Assembly: GCA_030272585.1 (NCBI GenBank)
Contig: BSYQ01000001.1
Location: 6,138,001-6,202,000, forward strand
Direction of reading: 5' to 3'
Origin: Bryopsis sp. KO-2023
Taxonomy: Eukaryota > Chlorophyta > Ulvophyceae > Bryopsidales > Bryopsidaceae
DNA length: 64,000 nucleotides
The position numbers and the translations under genes were made by a program. The notes beneath the pieces were generated by a model. It worked only from the letters and a program-made list of their open reading frames with translations, had not been told where the DNA came from and made no database searches. Shown one piece after another: positions 12,577 through 23,442 of this stretch. The number at the start of each line of letters is the position of its first letter. The first letter of the stretch is position 1.

Positions 12577-14891
12577 ACACAGCAGCGTTGTCAGTCATAA
12601 CAACCTGAGGCTGCCCATGCGATTGTATCCAAGTTTCCAGAGCTTGACTTACAGCAACAGCATTTGCACTGGACACAGGCCTTGCTTCAGCAAATCGTGA
12701 GCAATGATCAATAGTGGTTACCAGATATATGGAACCGTCCGTCCCTTTCGGAAAAGGTCCAACCACGTCCATACTGACTGCTTGTCCAGGCCACCCCCCT
12801 CGCTTCGTATCTCCCCATGGTGCCTTCTCCCTCGGTCGCTCGTATTTTTGACAGACGACACAAGCATGCACATAGGACTCCACAATAGATCGGGATATTT
12901 TTTCTCCTCGCATTCGTAAAACCTTCAACATTTTCGCGACACCGAAATGGCCCCTGTGCGCCTCCCTAAGGAGTTGGTTTATCCGCTGCTTCCTTTCCTC
13001 GTCAACGTGGTATAAAGTCAGCTTTGCTCCTGTCTCATGACTCGCCCAACGTGAAAGTAAGTCGGCGAGCACATTGACTTTACCTGGCAAGTGCGTAAAA
13101 CGAAGATTGCCACCGACCGTGTAATTTCCTGTGATGTAGCTGAGCAGCCGCAGCATCCTTAGATCAGAATCGTCAGTTAAACTCCCTGAATTAAACTTTT
13201 TAGCCGACCCTTCGGAATCGGTAAAAACTTGCACATTCGCTCCTCCCGTAATCCACGCGACTTTCTTTAGCGCGCGAACAATCGTTTGCGCTTCGCCCAG
13301 GAAGCTGGATACGGCTCGTTTGCTTGGAGAGTTTAAGTGTGACCCCAAAAACACAAGTTGATCACCTTGTGTCAATGCATATCCCCCGGCGGCTGACGAC
13401 CAATCCGTGTATAACTGGAAATCCTCCCCTGGCTGCTGCATCCGCATGTCATACACAGCACTGAGTACGTCCACCACCACTGATTGGAAACGTTTGTTGA
13501 CGAGATCCCAATCCGCTTCACGCCCTACAGCCGATAATTCCTCGTACATAGCTTGTACTTTCCTCGCAAACCCAGGCACGTGTCCCTTCACTACGTTCAG
13601 CATTCCGAGAGCCTGTTGTAGTGTCTTACGCCCTTGTATTTCCGGTAATCCTTCGCGCAGCTTCTGGCAGTACGGTTCCAAGCTTACTGTTCCTTGTGAT
13701 ACCTCGTATCCGAGGAATGTGACGCGACTTTTCTTCAGCTGAGCTTTCTCCTTTTTCACTTTGAATCCGAATCGGTCCAAGATCTGGAAAAGTGATTGTA
13801 GCTTCCGATCGTGTTCCCACTCATTGCGGGCTCCGATGATGAGGTCATCAATGTAAACCTCGGCATCTAGATCAGGAAAGATCTTTCGAGCTTCTTCCAG
13901 TACACGCTCAATAATAGAATGGAAGATCAGCGCGCTCCCGTTAAAACCTTGTACCAGCCGCTGAAATCTGTACCGCCTCTTCCCCATGCTGAAACAAAAA
14001 TAGTGGCTGAGCTCATCGTCAATTCCCAAATTAAAGAAACCATCTTTAAGGTCAATTACTGAAAAGACCCTATATTCAGGGTTCAGCCGTGACAGAATGG
14101 TTTTAACGGGTGTGAGAGGAGTTTTCCACGTTCGGAACAGTTTATTAATCCGTCGGCAGTCCAACGTAATCCGTACTGCGGTACCCCCTGGTTTTTGGAA
14201 TACCAACGGCTGTGAAAACAGCCCGCGCTCATCCCAGCGTAGCTCCTTGACGATCCCCCTCCGTTCGAGGGAGGCTATCTCTGCTTCGGCTGCGCCTTCT
14301 TGTCCCATGGATAACGGCTGCCAATCACTGAAAGCGCTAAAGCTCGCAGTTCCGATCTGTTCTAGGTCAGACATCGTGATAGTGAGAGCGGCCATATCAC
14401 GTGACAATCCACTCGATGCTGGTGACAAATCAAAAACTCGAGGAAACCTTTGCATAAGCTGAGACAGACACTCATCCTGACTTTCTGGCTCGATCAACTC
14501 ATGGTTCATAACCTCTGCGCTTACATCCTGTGACTCTCCCTGGACATCCCACTTCCCATATCGTCCCCACTTAGATCGACGAACATCCCAAACTTTAGTC
14601 GCCCCACGTTCTAAGTCTTGTCGCTCTTTCTTGCGCTGAATCCAACTTCCTTCTTTTCCTTGTTCAGTAGAACTCTGTTTTTGTCGCCTCCACTCGCTGT
14701 CTGTCTTTTGTACGTACAGTCGGTCAGAAGTATTACTTCGGACTCTGGACATCGCACATTTTCCGTCAATATCGATCAGCTCATTCAAACGTCCTGGAAT
14801 AAACCAAGCTCTGGTCTTTGGGGTGACGTGCTGGATCTCACTACTGTCGTTAACGAGATATCCAAACAAAGTGCCCCCTGCCCGCTGTTTC
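12577..14891 (-). mobile_element. LTR-1 reverse transcriptase, RNase H and integrase N-part
   Basis: Minus-strand coding block of about 770 codons. It shows reverse transcriptase motifs (I-T-L-D-C-R-R-I-N, F-S-V-I-D-L-K-D-G-F-F, and the active site V-Y-I-D-D-L), an RNase H region (L-Y-T-D-W-S-S-A-A-G, then V-F-T-D-S-E-G) and a G-K-V-N-V-L-A-D-L-L-S-R motif. The integrase follows: an H...H...C-V-V-C-Q-K zinc-binding domain and the core start V-S-M-D-V-V-G-P-F-P. LTR-2 interrupts it in the integrase core and TIR-A borders its N-terminal side. Domain order RT-RH-IN places it in the Ty3/gypsy group. Confidence 0.85.
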
Positions 14892-15344
14892 CATACTAGG
14901 GATATGATAGGCAATGATCGGCCTGCTAAAAATAGGTCTAAACGGGGTCGGATCGGGATCGGATTTTCACTAATGTCTATTATAGGGTGATACAAAAATA
15001 ATCGGTTTTTTTTTTTTTTTTTTTTACCGATCATGATCGGTGCCGATCATCGGTGATCGGTGTCTTGATCGGACCGATTAATCGAGATCGGCGACCGATC
15101 CGATCAAAGAACGGCGTCGGCCGATCCCGATCCCGATCCGATCAAGGCGCGGAGCTGTGATCGGAATAGTCGGCCGATCAAAGTCGGCGTTTTTTTTTTG
15201 ATCGGTACAATGATCGGGGAGAACCGATCATGATCGGTATGAAAGGCGCGAAGTCGGTGAATTTGGTAAATTTCCGATCAGATCGGATCTGCCGATCACC
15301 CACCGATCCCGATCCGATCATGATCGGAAATCGGGTGACGCACA

Positions 15345-15455
15345 AAGTAACCCCCGCAGGGTCCCCAGAACCCAAGGGAACCGAGTGGGATTCGAACACC
15401 ATACCGCACGATGCCGAGTCATCTACACTGAGCACTAAGCCAAGTGGACCACGAT
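15345..15455 (-). other. tRNA-like module, left arm of TIR-A
   Basis: Minus strand: A box TGGCTTAGTGC (15432-15442 complement) and B box GTGTTCGAATCC (15388-15399 complement), spaced as in a tRNA gene. The T-arm pairing is imperfect, so this is a promoter-like or SINE-like module rather than a functional tRNA. It is followed by the tail ACCCCCGCAGGGTCC (15350-15364, plus strand), shared with TIR-C. Confidence 0.65.
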
Positions 15456-15539
15456 GATTTCGTGGCTGTTGCGATCATATACCTTAATCTGTTTGTAATT
15501 CTGTGAAATTAGGGTATATTATTGCAACAACCACAGAAT

Positions 15540-15660
15540 CATCGTGGTCCACTTGGCTTAGCGCTCAGTGTAGATGACTCGGCATCGTGCGGTATGGTGT
15601 TCGAATCCCACTCGGTTCCCTTGGGTTCTTGGGACCCTGCGGGGGTTACTTTGTGCGTCA
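15540..15660 (+). other. tRNA-like module, right arm of TIR-A
   Basis: Inverted near-copy of the left arm. A box TGGCTTAGCGC at 15554-15564 and B box GTGTTCGAATCC at 15597-15608. The arms differ at only a few positions. Confidence 0.65.
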
Positions 15661-15957
15661 CCCGATTTCCGATCATGATCGGATCGGGATCGGTGGGTGA
15701 TCGGCAGATCCGATCTGATCGGAAAACGCCGATCTCGATCCCGATCCGATCTGGTTTCCGAGGCAGAATTGGGTGATCGGCCGATTTTGATCGGAAAAGT
15801 CGGACCGATTTTTGTGATCGGTCCGATTTTGATCGGTGATCGGTTTGATCGGACCGATCTGATCGATGATCGATTTGATCGGAAATCGCAGGTGCCGATC
15901 TTGATCGGAGATCGGTTTGATCGATGACCGACATGTCGGCATCGGATCCCTAGTATG

Positions 15958-17737
15958 GTTGCGAATGCACACGTAACCCATGTTTATCTGCGCGTACGTT
16001 TCGCGGCTTAACAGCCAGAGCCACATTCCCGTGAAGAAAGCATCGAGCAGAGGAAACGACTTGTGTAGTTCTTCCAGGCCCCAATAAGGTGTCATTTCCT
16101 AGAGTCAGCACACATTCTCCTGAGTCTGCTTGAGTCTCCTTTTTTTGCCCTGCTGATGCTTCCTTAGTAGTAGCTGAAAAACAGATTATCTCTGCCTCTG
16201 TTTTTTTGTCTACTAATCGGTCAGTCCCTGGGTCTATGATAAAGCCTAAAACCCCGATGGCCTCCTTTCCCAGAATGCTTCGTCCATGCCCTTCCAAAAT
16301 AGTGAATTTCAGCTCGGACCGGTTCTGCCCGACTTCGACCATCGCTGTGGTTGTTCCGAGTGATTGTACACTGTCCTGCGTGATGCCCTGAATAGACATC
16401 TTTCCTGGTTGAAGAGGAAGCCCAAACTTTCGTAATGTCTTCTCATGAAGAATACTGACTGCAGCTCCTGTGTCAATCAAGAACTTGACTTGCTGTCCTC
16501 TGATAACCCCATTGACATGCATAAGTCTCCTGTTCTGTTGGCTGCTGTCCGAAGTATTTCCCACTCCCACATACACTTCGTCTTCATCCGAGTCCGAATT
16601 CATCCACACCGTGCTGACAGTGTTTTCTCCTTCGGTATCCACATGTTTGACTGGCTTTCCTGCAGTGGCCCCTTTCCCCGACATAGGCTTTCCTGTCAGT
16701 GGTTTCTGTGAAGAACTCCCCCCCTCCGTCTGCGCCGTGGTGACTATGTCAGTAATTCTTTCGGCTAGCCAGGGGTTCCGCATGGCCTTTTGGACAGTTG
16801 TCAAAAGTTCGTTCATACGCGAAAGCTGAAGTGGAAACGTTACCAATCCCTTGCCGTTGATTGGAAATACTCCCATTTTGTCTTCACACTCCATATTACT
16901 CTCTGCCGAGTTTACTTTTGCTTCCTTGTTTCCTGCGAGGCCCAAAGCTTCCCAGTCGCTGGCTAGCGAAGTGGCGTCTTCCAGCGCGGTGGGCTTACGC
17001 GTTTCGACTTGAACGCGAATATGAGGGTGAAGTCCCGCCAAGTAGTGCCCAACCAATTCTTCCTCGCTAGCTTCTGGTATTCTGACGGCCAGTTTGCGAA
17101 ACAGAGCATTGTACTCTTGGACACCCTTCGTGCCTTGAGAGCAGCTGCGTATCAGTCTTCGAACCCTTGTGTTGTCGTCCTTTCTCGCAAATTGACTCTT
17201 CATCTTTTCTCGTAGCAGCTCAAAAGATAGAGTTCGTATGTCAGTTCGTTCCAAAAGGACCCTGTACCAGCTTTTTGCGAAACCACGCAACATAGTCCCG
17301 ACAAAGCGCACCCGCGCAGTCTCAGAGCTTTCACCTATCAACTCAAGATATTCATGTATTCCGAACCACCAATCCTGGAAACTTTCGTCAGGTTTTTTCC
17401 CGGTGAAATATTCGGGCGTACCAAACTTTACTTTGGCCACTGTATGGTGACGGACCCCACTTTCAATTGATGTTCCATTTCTTCTTGCTTCACGGCCACC
17501 TGGACTGGGTACCGTAAAGACCTCTTCGTATTCACTTTCTGGTGGAATGGTTACCCGTTCTGGGGTTGGCCTTCGGCCTTGCGAAGCCTCCAGCGCCGAC
17601 ATACGCAGTTCCAGCTGCGAAAACTCTTCCCGTATGCTTGCTTGAACAGCCCTCACAATTTCTGACTCCATGGCGGTTGCCTGCCCCAGTTGTGAGCCCT
17701 CCGCCAAAATCTCTCCAGGTTCTCCAGGCTCATTCAT
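15958..17737 (-). mobile_element. LTR-1 gag and protease
   Basis: Minus-strand coding block starting at an ATG (17735-17737) that begins right after the primer-binding site. The N-terminal half is a Ty3-type capsid region (W-W-F-G-I-H-E-Y-L, then L-R-G-F-A-K-S-W-Y, then H-Y-L-A-G-L-H-P-H-I). An aspartic protease follows, with the active site L-I-D-T-G-A-A-V-S-I-L. I see no CCHC zinc knuckle between capsid and protease, unlike the Gags of LTR-3 and LTR-4. Gag and protease share one frame. TIR-A is inserted downstream. Confidence 0.8.
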
Positions 17738-17738
17738 G

Positions 17739-17750
17739 GCTCCGAAACCA
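17739..17750 (-). other. Primer-binding site of LTR-1
   Basis: The minus strand reads TGGTTTCGGAGC, directly abutting the 5' LTR. Confidence 0.8.
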
Positions 17751-18012
17751 TATAATAACAAGACTTTCTGACCGAAACGTGAATGGGTACAACACACAGA
17801 GAACACACAGTCTTGGCCCAAAAGGGACTTACAAGGATATCGCAACCATTTCCATCCACCAATAAATATCTGTTCCCGTTCTGTACCGCCTTGTTACTCA
17901 CAGTACTTCTTCATCAGTACTGCCACTTTACAATACAGATTCCCACACTTTCCTAACCATTTTCCCTATCTCCTGCGTCCCTCATCTGACTCCACCTTCT
18001 CAATCCTTTACA
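17751..18012 (-). repeat. 5' LTR of LTR-1
   Basis: 262 bp, the same as 2757-3018 by eye; followed by the ATACT target duplication at 18013-18017. Confidence 0.9.
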
Positions 18013-18045
18013 ATACTTATTTTACTTCTTCTTTCAGGATAAAAA

Positions 18046-18203
18046 ACTGTGGATTTGAAAGAAGAATATGGATTTACCCCTTTGATGGTAGCAGCGTTCA
18101 AAGATCAGTTAGAGGCGGTCGAATTTCTTCTTGAATCAGGTGCTGTTGGATTATTTGTAGCGAAAAGAATTAGGTCACCAAAAGGAATCTTAGGATATAT
18201 ATA
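18046..18203 (+). pseudogene. Ankyrin-repeat remnant (downstream part)
   Basis: The frame V-D-L-K-E-E-Y-G-F-T-P-L-M-V-A-A-F-K-D-Q continues with L-E-A-V-E-F-L-L-E-S-G-A, a good ankyrin repeat, and then runs to a stop at about 18203. A pyrimidine tract ending TTTCAG (about 18040) looks like a splice acceptor, but the first codons after it in this frame include a stop, so the exon does not splice cleanly as it stands. Taken with the repeat at 2.0 kb, this looks like one ankyrin locus divided by LTR-1 and no longer intact. Function beyond protein binding cannot be given. Confidence 0.45.
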
Positions 18204-18395
18204 ATCCACACCCACTCCTCTGTCCAACAGCGTTGAGACAATGCAGATCCTAAGTATAATTAGAGTCTAACGACCTCAATTTTAAGACAAACAAACTACG
18301 CATGGATCACGTGATCAGCTCATCCAACAGATGTTCCACGGACAGGCTCAATTGCTACCTTCCGCTGAACCTGGGAGCTTGTTTCCTTGAACAGA

Positions 18396-21300
18396 ATGTT
18401 GGAATTTGAGGCCGTCGTGTTGGCATGCGGGGTGGGTGAGAAATTGCTACCCCTGAGTGCAAATGGAGGGCTGGACTTCATGCTGCCCGTCGGCTTGAAG
18501 CCGCTGATATCGTATCCGCTGCAGTCGCTCCAGCAAGCAGGAGCAGCAAAAGTCGTCGTGGTATGAAACGCTTTTCTTTCTCATATCCTTCGCTTGTTCG
18601 CTCGTTAACTCCGAAATCGGACACAGAAATCCACACAGAATTTGCTGTTTGGTATGAAGCTCCCATTTCAATTTGCAATTCAGTGAGGAATGTGTGTGAA
18701 GTGGATGTTGGGATGGAGTATTTTGAAACCACAGTTGCTGCAGGTCGTTTAGAATCAAAGGGAATAATGCAATGGAAATCCTGGGCAGTGTCCAACTGGA
18801 TGCGTTTCTTTCGCTTTTGTTTTGGAGACAGGTTGTGTCTGGAGATCATGCAGCAGCCACTTTGAAATCATGGATGGCCAGTGGGGAGGCTCCCATGCAA
18901 TTTCAGGTTGATATTCCACACCTGCGATCCTATCAATAGTTGCTTCCATGAATTTAACATCAACAACAACATAAAAGAAATTCTGCATGAACCGCATATC
19001 CAACTTCATGTTGTAGATCGGCAAACAATGCCTAAAGTTGTTTAGCCTCCTATTTTTTTCTGTCTTTTTTGCTTGTCGGTAGTTTTTTTTTTCTGGCCAT
19101 GGGTTTCAGATTAAGCTCGATTATTGCGCCCCTCTGTTTTTTTTGGGGGGGAAACAGATGAATCTGAGAGGACTTTTTTGTTTTCTTTTTTTTTGCTTTT
19201 TTTTAATGCAGACAGTAAATGTTCCTGAGGGCAGTGGGAGTGCGGATGCATTGAGAGCAGCGATTTCCCACTTGACTTTGGACTTGGTGGTGGTGATGGG
19301 TTACAATTTAGTGATGGACGTTCCTTTGAGGGCAACCCTGCTGTCGCATTACGTCAACTCAGCCACAGCCTCCGTCATGTTCACCAGGAGAAAAACCAGC
19401 GCATCATCTCAGACGAAGCCGGGAAAAGTTCCAGAGGTACAATACAACGGCTGCATGTGTGTTTCGCATCAATTTCAATTTTTGTTTTCAATCAAGTGAT
19501 TCATTATAATTTTATTTATTTATTTATTTATTGATGTATTTATTTATGTCTTTATTGATTTTTCTCTGTGTTGCCTACTGACAACATCAATAAATGTTGT
19601 CGGCTGGCCTCAAAGCGGTCTACCAATTGTGAGTGTGGGTTGCAATTTGAGATGCATCTTGATCGGATGGCTGACATTTGCTTGTGTCCATGCGACAGTA
19701 GAACGTGGATTACGTCGCTCTGGATGAAGAAAAGCACAGGCTTCTATTTTACGCTGGCAATCCCACCAAAATCAAAGAATTGCAAATCCCAGGGAGCGTT
19801 CTTTCCAGCAACCCATCCCTATGCTTGACGACAAACTTTCAAGACACCCAATTATACATCTTTTCAAGGTGAGAGCATTACGTATGCATGCCTTGCATGT
19901 ACAATACATCGTTTGGACTCTGGCTTGCCATATGCTTTATGGATCTTCCACTCGGCCAAAAGGTTTGCATCCTTCCCTACCAGTTGCAATTATTGCTGCC
20001 ATGATTCATGTTTTGTTTTGTTAAAAATTGCATTGCCATATGTGTTTATATTGGTTTTCTGTTCAGAGCAGTGCTGACACTGGTCGAAGTCAACCGGAGG
20101 TGGTCCAACATTCAGCAAGACCTCATCCCTTATTTGATGAAGCAGCAATTTAGACGTCCTTTGACAGAAAGCCTGAATGTGGAAGGCAGAACAGTGACGG
20201 AAGAATCCGATCCTGGTGCGGCTGATTGAAAATTTCAGTATTGCTTTTCGGTATTCAATGCACACGTTTTTTCCTTGCAAAAAGGACGACATGAGGGAAA
20301 AGGCTCCATTAACGAGGAATGCTGTCCTTTGTACCTTTTCTGTTAGTACAATTACGAAGAAATATGACTTCACTGATGCACTACCAGCTGCTGGCACTGG
20401 CTTGTTTTACGATAAGATAATGCAAGGATGGACCTTATGGAGGTGGAGCCTTGGAATGACAGTGTTTGATTGATTGATTGAGGGGACTCCTGCATTTTCT
20501 CTAGTTGGAAGCACAGATGGAGGTGGAACCATGCTGGGGCTGGATATGATGAGAATGGGAGGGTTCAACGTGGCCAGCTTCATGGTTGGGCAAAAGGAAT
20601 ACTGTTCGAGAATCACATCCATGCAAGAGTTTGCAGATGTCAACAAGGAGGTGAGTTCGCCCCCTTTTTGGAAAAATTGGTCTGTTTGATGTGACGCCCC
20701 TTTCGTGAAATCTGTCTGCGTTTCGCCGTTGCTTGTGCATGTTTCAGAGCAGGCTTTTGACAGTTGGTGAAAACGGAACACTAGCTCCCTGATGCAACGG
20801 TCGCAAATCACGAACCACAGAGGAGATTAACGAAGAAAGGAATTGGGTTTTTTTTTGCTGTGGATGTACAGTTAGCTTCCCCGGAGCTATGCAGGAACTT
20901 GGTGGGGCTCCCTCCATCCAGAAACGACGATTACGTTCATGACAGCGTGGTCCAAGGCAACAAATCTACTGTAAGCGGTCTTGCTTTGTTGCACTGGAAC
21001 GGATGATAGTTGGGGAAATACACTGCCTCCCATTTTTGTGATTTGGGATATTGTGTTTTCGACTTAACAGTCAGTTGACTGACTATCCATGCATGATTGT
21101 CCATGCAGATCGCGACAGCATGCATTGTTTGGGAAGGTACTGTGCTTGGGGACAAAACCAATGTCAAGAGGGCTGTTATTGGAAGCAGATGCAGGCAAGC
21201 GGGCAATTAATTATGCATCTCTTGAGATGTAGCGCTGGCAGATCCTTTCCGAAACAGTGTTCTTTCTCTTTTAGAGGGGAAAAAGTTTTGGTGAGGATGT

Positions 21301-21703
21301 CACGTCTCGATTGTTAGTGTTACAGCGTTTTGTGTGAATCACAGGTTGGGGAATGGAGTGAAGGTGATAAATTCAGTCGTTCTGGACGATGTCATCATAG
21401 GGGACAATGCTCACATCCAAAACTCTGTTGTTGGCCCTGGGTGCACAATCGGAGCAAAGGTTCAACTGAAAGAATGTCAGGTGGGAGCAACTCCCTGTTT
21501 CTTTTCAAACAATTGGAGCAAATTATCAACTACCTTGCCAGCATCAGTCCTTGCACACTTTTTTAGGGGGGGAAAAAGTGTCATGTTATGTGGATTTTGT
21601 CTGATTTCTGTGGGGTTTGCGCAATGGATAGGTTGGTCCTGATTTTACGATAGCAGAGGGGTCTCAGATCAAAGGAGAAGTTCTGCCGGAACCAGCGGAT
21701 TGA
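18396..21703 (+). CDS. EIF2B3: Translation initiation factor eIF2B subunit gamma
   Basis: Ten exons: 18396-18560, 18832-18906, 19212-19436, 19702-19868, 20067-20215, 20505-20650, 20872-20970, 21109-21194, 21345-21480 and 21632-21703. They join in phase to 439 residues, close to human eIF2B gamma (about 450). The N-terminus reads as a nucleotidyltransferase-like fold (E-F-E-A-V-V-L-A, then L-P-V-G-L-K-P-L-I-S-Y-P-L) and later M-D-V-P-L-R, the degenerate sugar-nucleotide transferase pattern of this subunit. D-L-I-P-Y-L-M-K-Q-Q-F is a family hallmark. The C-terminal exons encode hexapeptide left-handed beta-helix repeats (I-I-G-D-N-A, V-V-G-P-G-C-T-I-G). The product is part of the cytosolic eIF2B complex that recharges eIF2 with GTP and is the target of stress control. 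The intron after 21194 begins GC rather than GT. Confidence 0.9.
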
Positions 21704-22015
21704 CTCAAAAGTCAGGAATGAGGAAGAGATTCTGGGTTCGTGGTCGAGGTGTTGTAAAAAGGCAGGAATTGCTCTTGTTTGGTTCATCAAGAGGTGCTAA
21801 TATGACTGCTGATATACCCAAGGCCCCCCCCAAAAAACAGAAAAGAAAAGGAATGATGCTACGATGTGGGAAAAAGGCATGAAGAGAAACAATTATAGCT
21901 TACAAACAGAATTAGCTGTGGTATATATTATAATTCTTCCCAAAACATCAGCTGATGAACAGGAATCGAAACATGGGGTTTGCATGCATGGCATGTCATG
22001 CACAGCTTCCCACTG
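21704..22015. other. Convergent intergenic region
   Basis: About 310 bp between the 3' ends of the eIF2B gamma and asparaginase genes. AT-rich with A-runs that could serve polyadenylation on either strand; nothing else seen. Confidence 0.4.
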
Positions 22016-23253
22016 TCAACTAGCCGGACGTTGCCCGGACTCCTTTTCGTCCCAAATGGACATTTCGTAATTTCCATTGGAGTCTTGAGCAGCTCTGAAC
22101 ATCCCGGTGGAGGATATTTCCATCGCAATCTCCCCATCTGCATCCACAGCAATGATGCCCCCTGCTTCCTTGTCCATCTTTTCATGTAAGACTTTCAGCA
22201 CAGCATCTTGTAGACTCAGCCCCCCGTATTCCATTGCAAAGCACACTTGAGCAGCCGAAGCTTGATTGGCAAAGGCCTCCCCAGTGCCGGTGCCACAAAC
22301 CGCAGCAAAAGGAGTTGCGAAGCATCCAGTCCCGATGGATGGGGAATCTCCGATTCGGCCGGGCAGCTTGTTTGTCATGCCCCCTGTTGACACGGCCACT
22401 GCAAGATTCCCATCTGAATCTCGTGCCACCGCCCCAACCGTTCCCTTGAATAAACATGCTTCTGGAAGTCAGATCTACATAGCACCCACCATATCGCAAA
22501 GTAAAAAATCATATACCAATTTGGGGTAGCATTTGGGGTCCCAAATACAGAGGTGCACATCAAAGCAATCCCTGTTGGAAATAATTTCCTTTGTGTTTTT
22601 TGGGAACCCATGACAGTCTGCTCTCTCTTTCCTTCATTCGATTCTGATTCTGCTTTGCTGCACTTGGAACTACAGGAGATTAAAAACAAACAAATGAATT
22701 TGATGCCCACCTTGGCGTCGTCCTCCAAGTCATGGTCTCGTGCAAGTGCGCTCAACTCTTTCGCTCGCTTGCTTTGTGCCGACCTCTTTTCTGTCACAAA
22801 GAACTCATGCTTCTCCTGCTTCAACCCCCAGTCCCTCGCCATTTTCTCCAAGGGCTCGTTGCTCAAAAAAGTATGATCTGTCCTGGTTCGCACCAGCTCC
22901 GCTAATAATATTGGATTCACGGTAGTCGTCACGCCACAACAAGCACCGCTATCCATATCGGTCCCCTCCATCACTGCGGCCTCCATTTCGCAGATCCCTT
23001 CAGTCGTCAGGCAAGATCCCTTTCCTGCGTTGAACAGGGGGCAATCCTCCATCAACACCACGGCTTCCACCGCAGCCCTCAAAGCTATAGTACTCTTTTC
23101 GGACCATTTAACAAGAACGCCCGCCTCCTCCCTCTTGACGACCGACACAGCTCGATCGAGCGCTCTTGCAAGCTCCCGCCTGAATGGCGTGGCGTCGATG
23201 TCTCTGGATATGTTCCCAGCCCCGCCGTGTATAGCAATGGACCACAGAGGCAT
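22016..23253 (-). CDS. Isoaspartyl peptidase / L-asparaginase (N-terminal nucleophile hydrolase)
   Basis: Two exons (23253-22711 and 22444-22016) join in phase to 323 residues, the usual length. The product is a Ntn-type asparaginase that hydrolyses beta-aspartyl peptides and asparagine. It is made as a precursor that cuts itself before a threonine. The start S-I-A-I-H-G-G-A-G is the family N-terminus, and F-N-A-G-K-G-S-C-L-T binds substrate. The second exon opens with G-T-V-G-A-V-A-R-D, so the catalytic Thr lies two residues after the splice junction. G-R-I-G-D-S-P-S-I-G-T-G and C-G-T-G-T-G-E-A-F complete the beta-subunit signature. All key residues are present. The chosen ATG (23251-23253) leaves no room for a signal peptide, so it is probably cytosolic. 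It is divergent from the RdRP gene, about 190 bp between start codons. Confidence 0.92.
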
Positions 23254-23442
23254 ACCGAAACCCGTGAGGTGCCGAACCAAAGCGATGAATCTGGCCGTCA
23301 CGATCGTCAAGACAGTATCTGAACGTCGACGTGTTCACCTCGTGGCCGTACCTTGTCGCTTGCATGTCGGTCCCTGTGGCGTGAAAATGCGGCTCACCTG
23401 TGTCGACATGGAGGAGGTTTGGGGGGAAGGCCAGTCTTCGAC
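23254..23442. promoter_or_regulatory. Shared divergent promoter region (asparaginase / RdRP)
   Basis: Only 189 bp separate the two opposing start codons, so both promoters must overlap here or lie in transcribed leader. A short upstream reading frame (ATG at 23408, about 12 codons, ending at the RdRP start) precedes the RdRP ATG. No clear TATA box is seen. Confidence 0.45.

Larger units (their letters stand above)
14892..15957. mobile_element. TIR-A: fold-back TIR element with two inverted tRNA-like modules
   Basis: A 1066-bp insertion in LTR-1 pol. It is bounded by inverted ends CATACTAGGGAT (14892-14903) and its complement (15946-15957). The body is a field of GATCGG/CCGATC words. The centre is a long palindrome: a tRNA-like module on the minus strand (about 15345-15455) faces its copy on the plus strand (about 15540-15660) across an AT-rich spacer. 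A run of about 22 T lies at 15006-15027, as in TIR-B. No transposase is present, so it is a MITE-like non-autonomous element. I could not find a convincing target duplication beside it. Its ends match TIR-B, which has an 8-bp duplication typical of hAT-type elements. Confidence 0.75.
2757..18012 (-). mobile_element. LTR-1: Ty3-like LTR retroelement, with nested insertions
   Basis: Two 262-bp direct repeats, which I could not tell apart by eye, bound the element. Each begins TGTAAAGG on the minus strand. A 5-bp target duplication, ATACT, sits at 2752-2756 and 18013-18017. Between the repeats, on the minus strand, are a primer-binding site, gag and protease, reverse transcriptase, RNase H and integrase in Ty3 order. 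Two other elements are inserted in it: LTR-2 (3618-12571) in the integrase region and TIR-A (14892-15957) between protease and reverse transcriptase. Without them it is about 5.2 kb, a normal length. The coding region otherwise looks largely open, so it is broken mainly by two insertions. The matching LTRs point to a very recent insertion. It lies within the ankyrin-repeat locus. Confidence 0.9.

Noticed and set aside
14892-15957. An 8-bp target duplication around TIR-A
   Set aside because: The flanks GCTGTTTC and GTTGCGAA do not match, so I do not claim one, although TIR-B and TIR-C have perfect ones.
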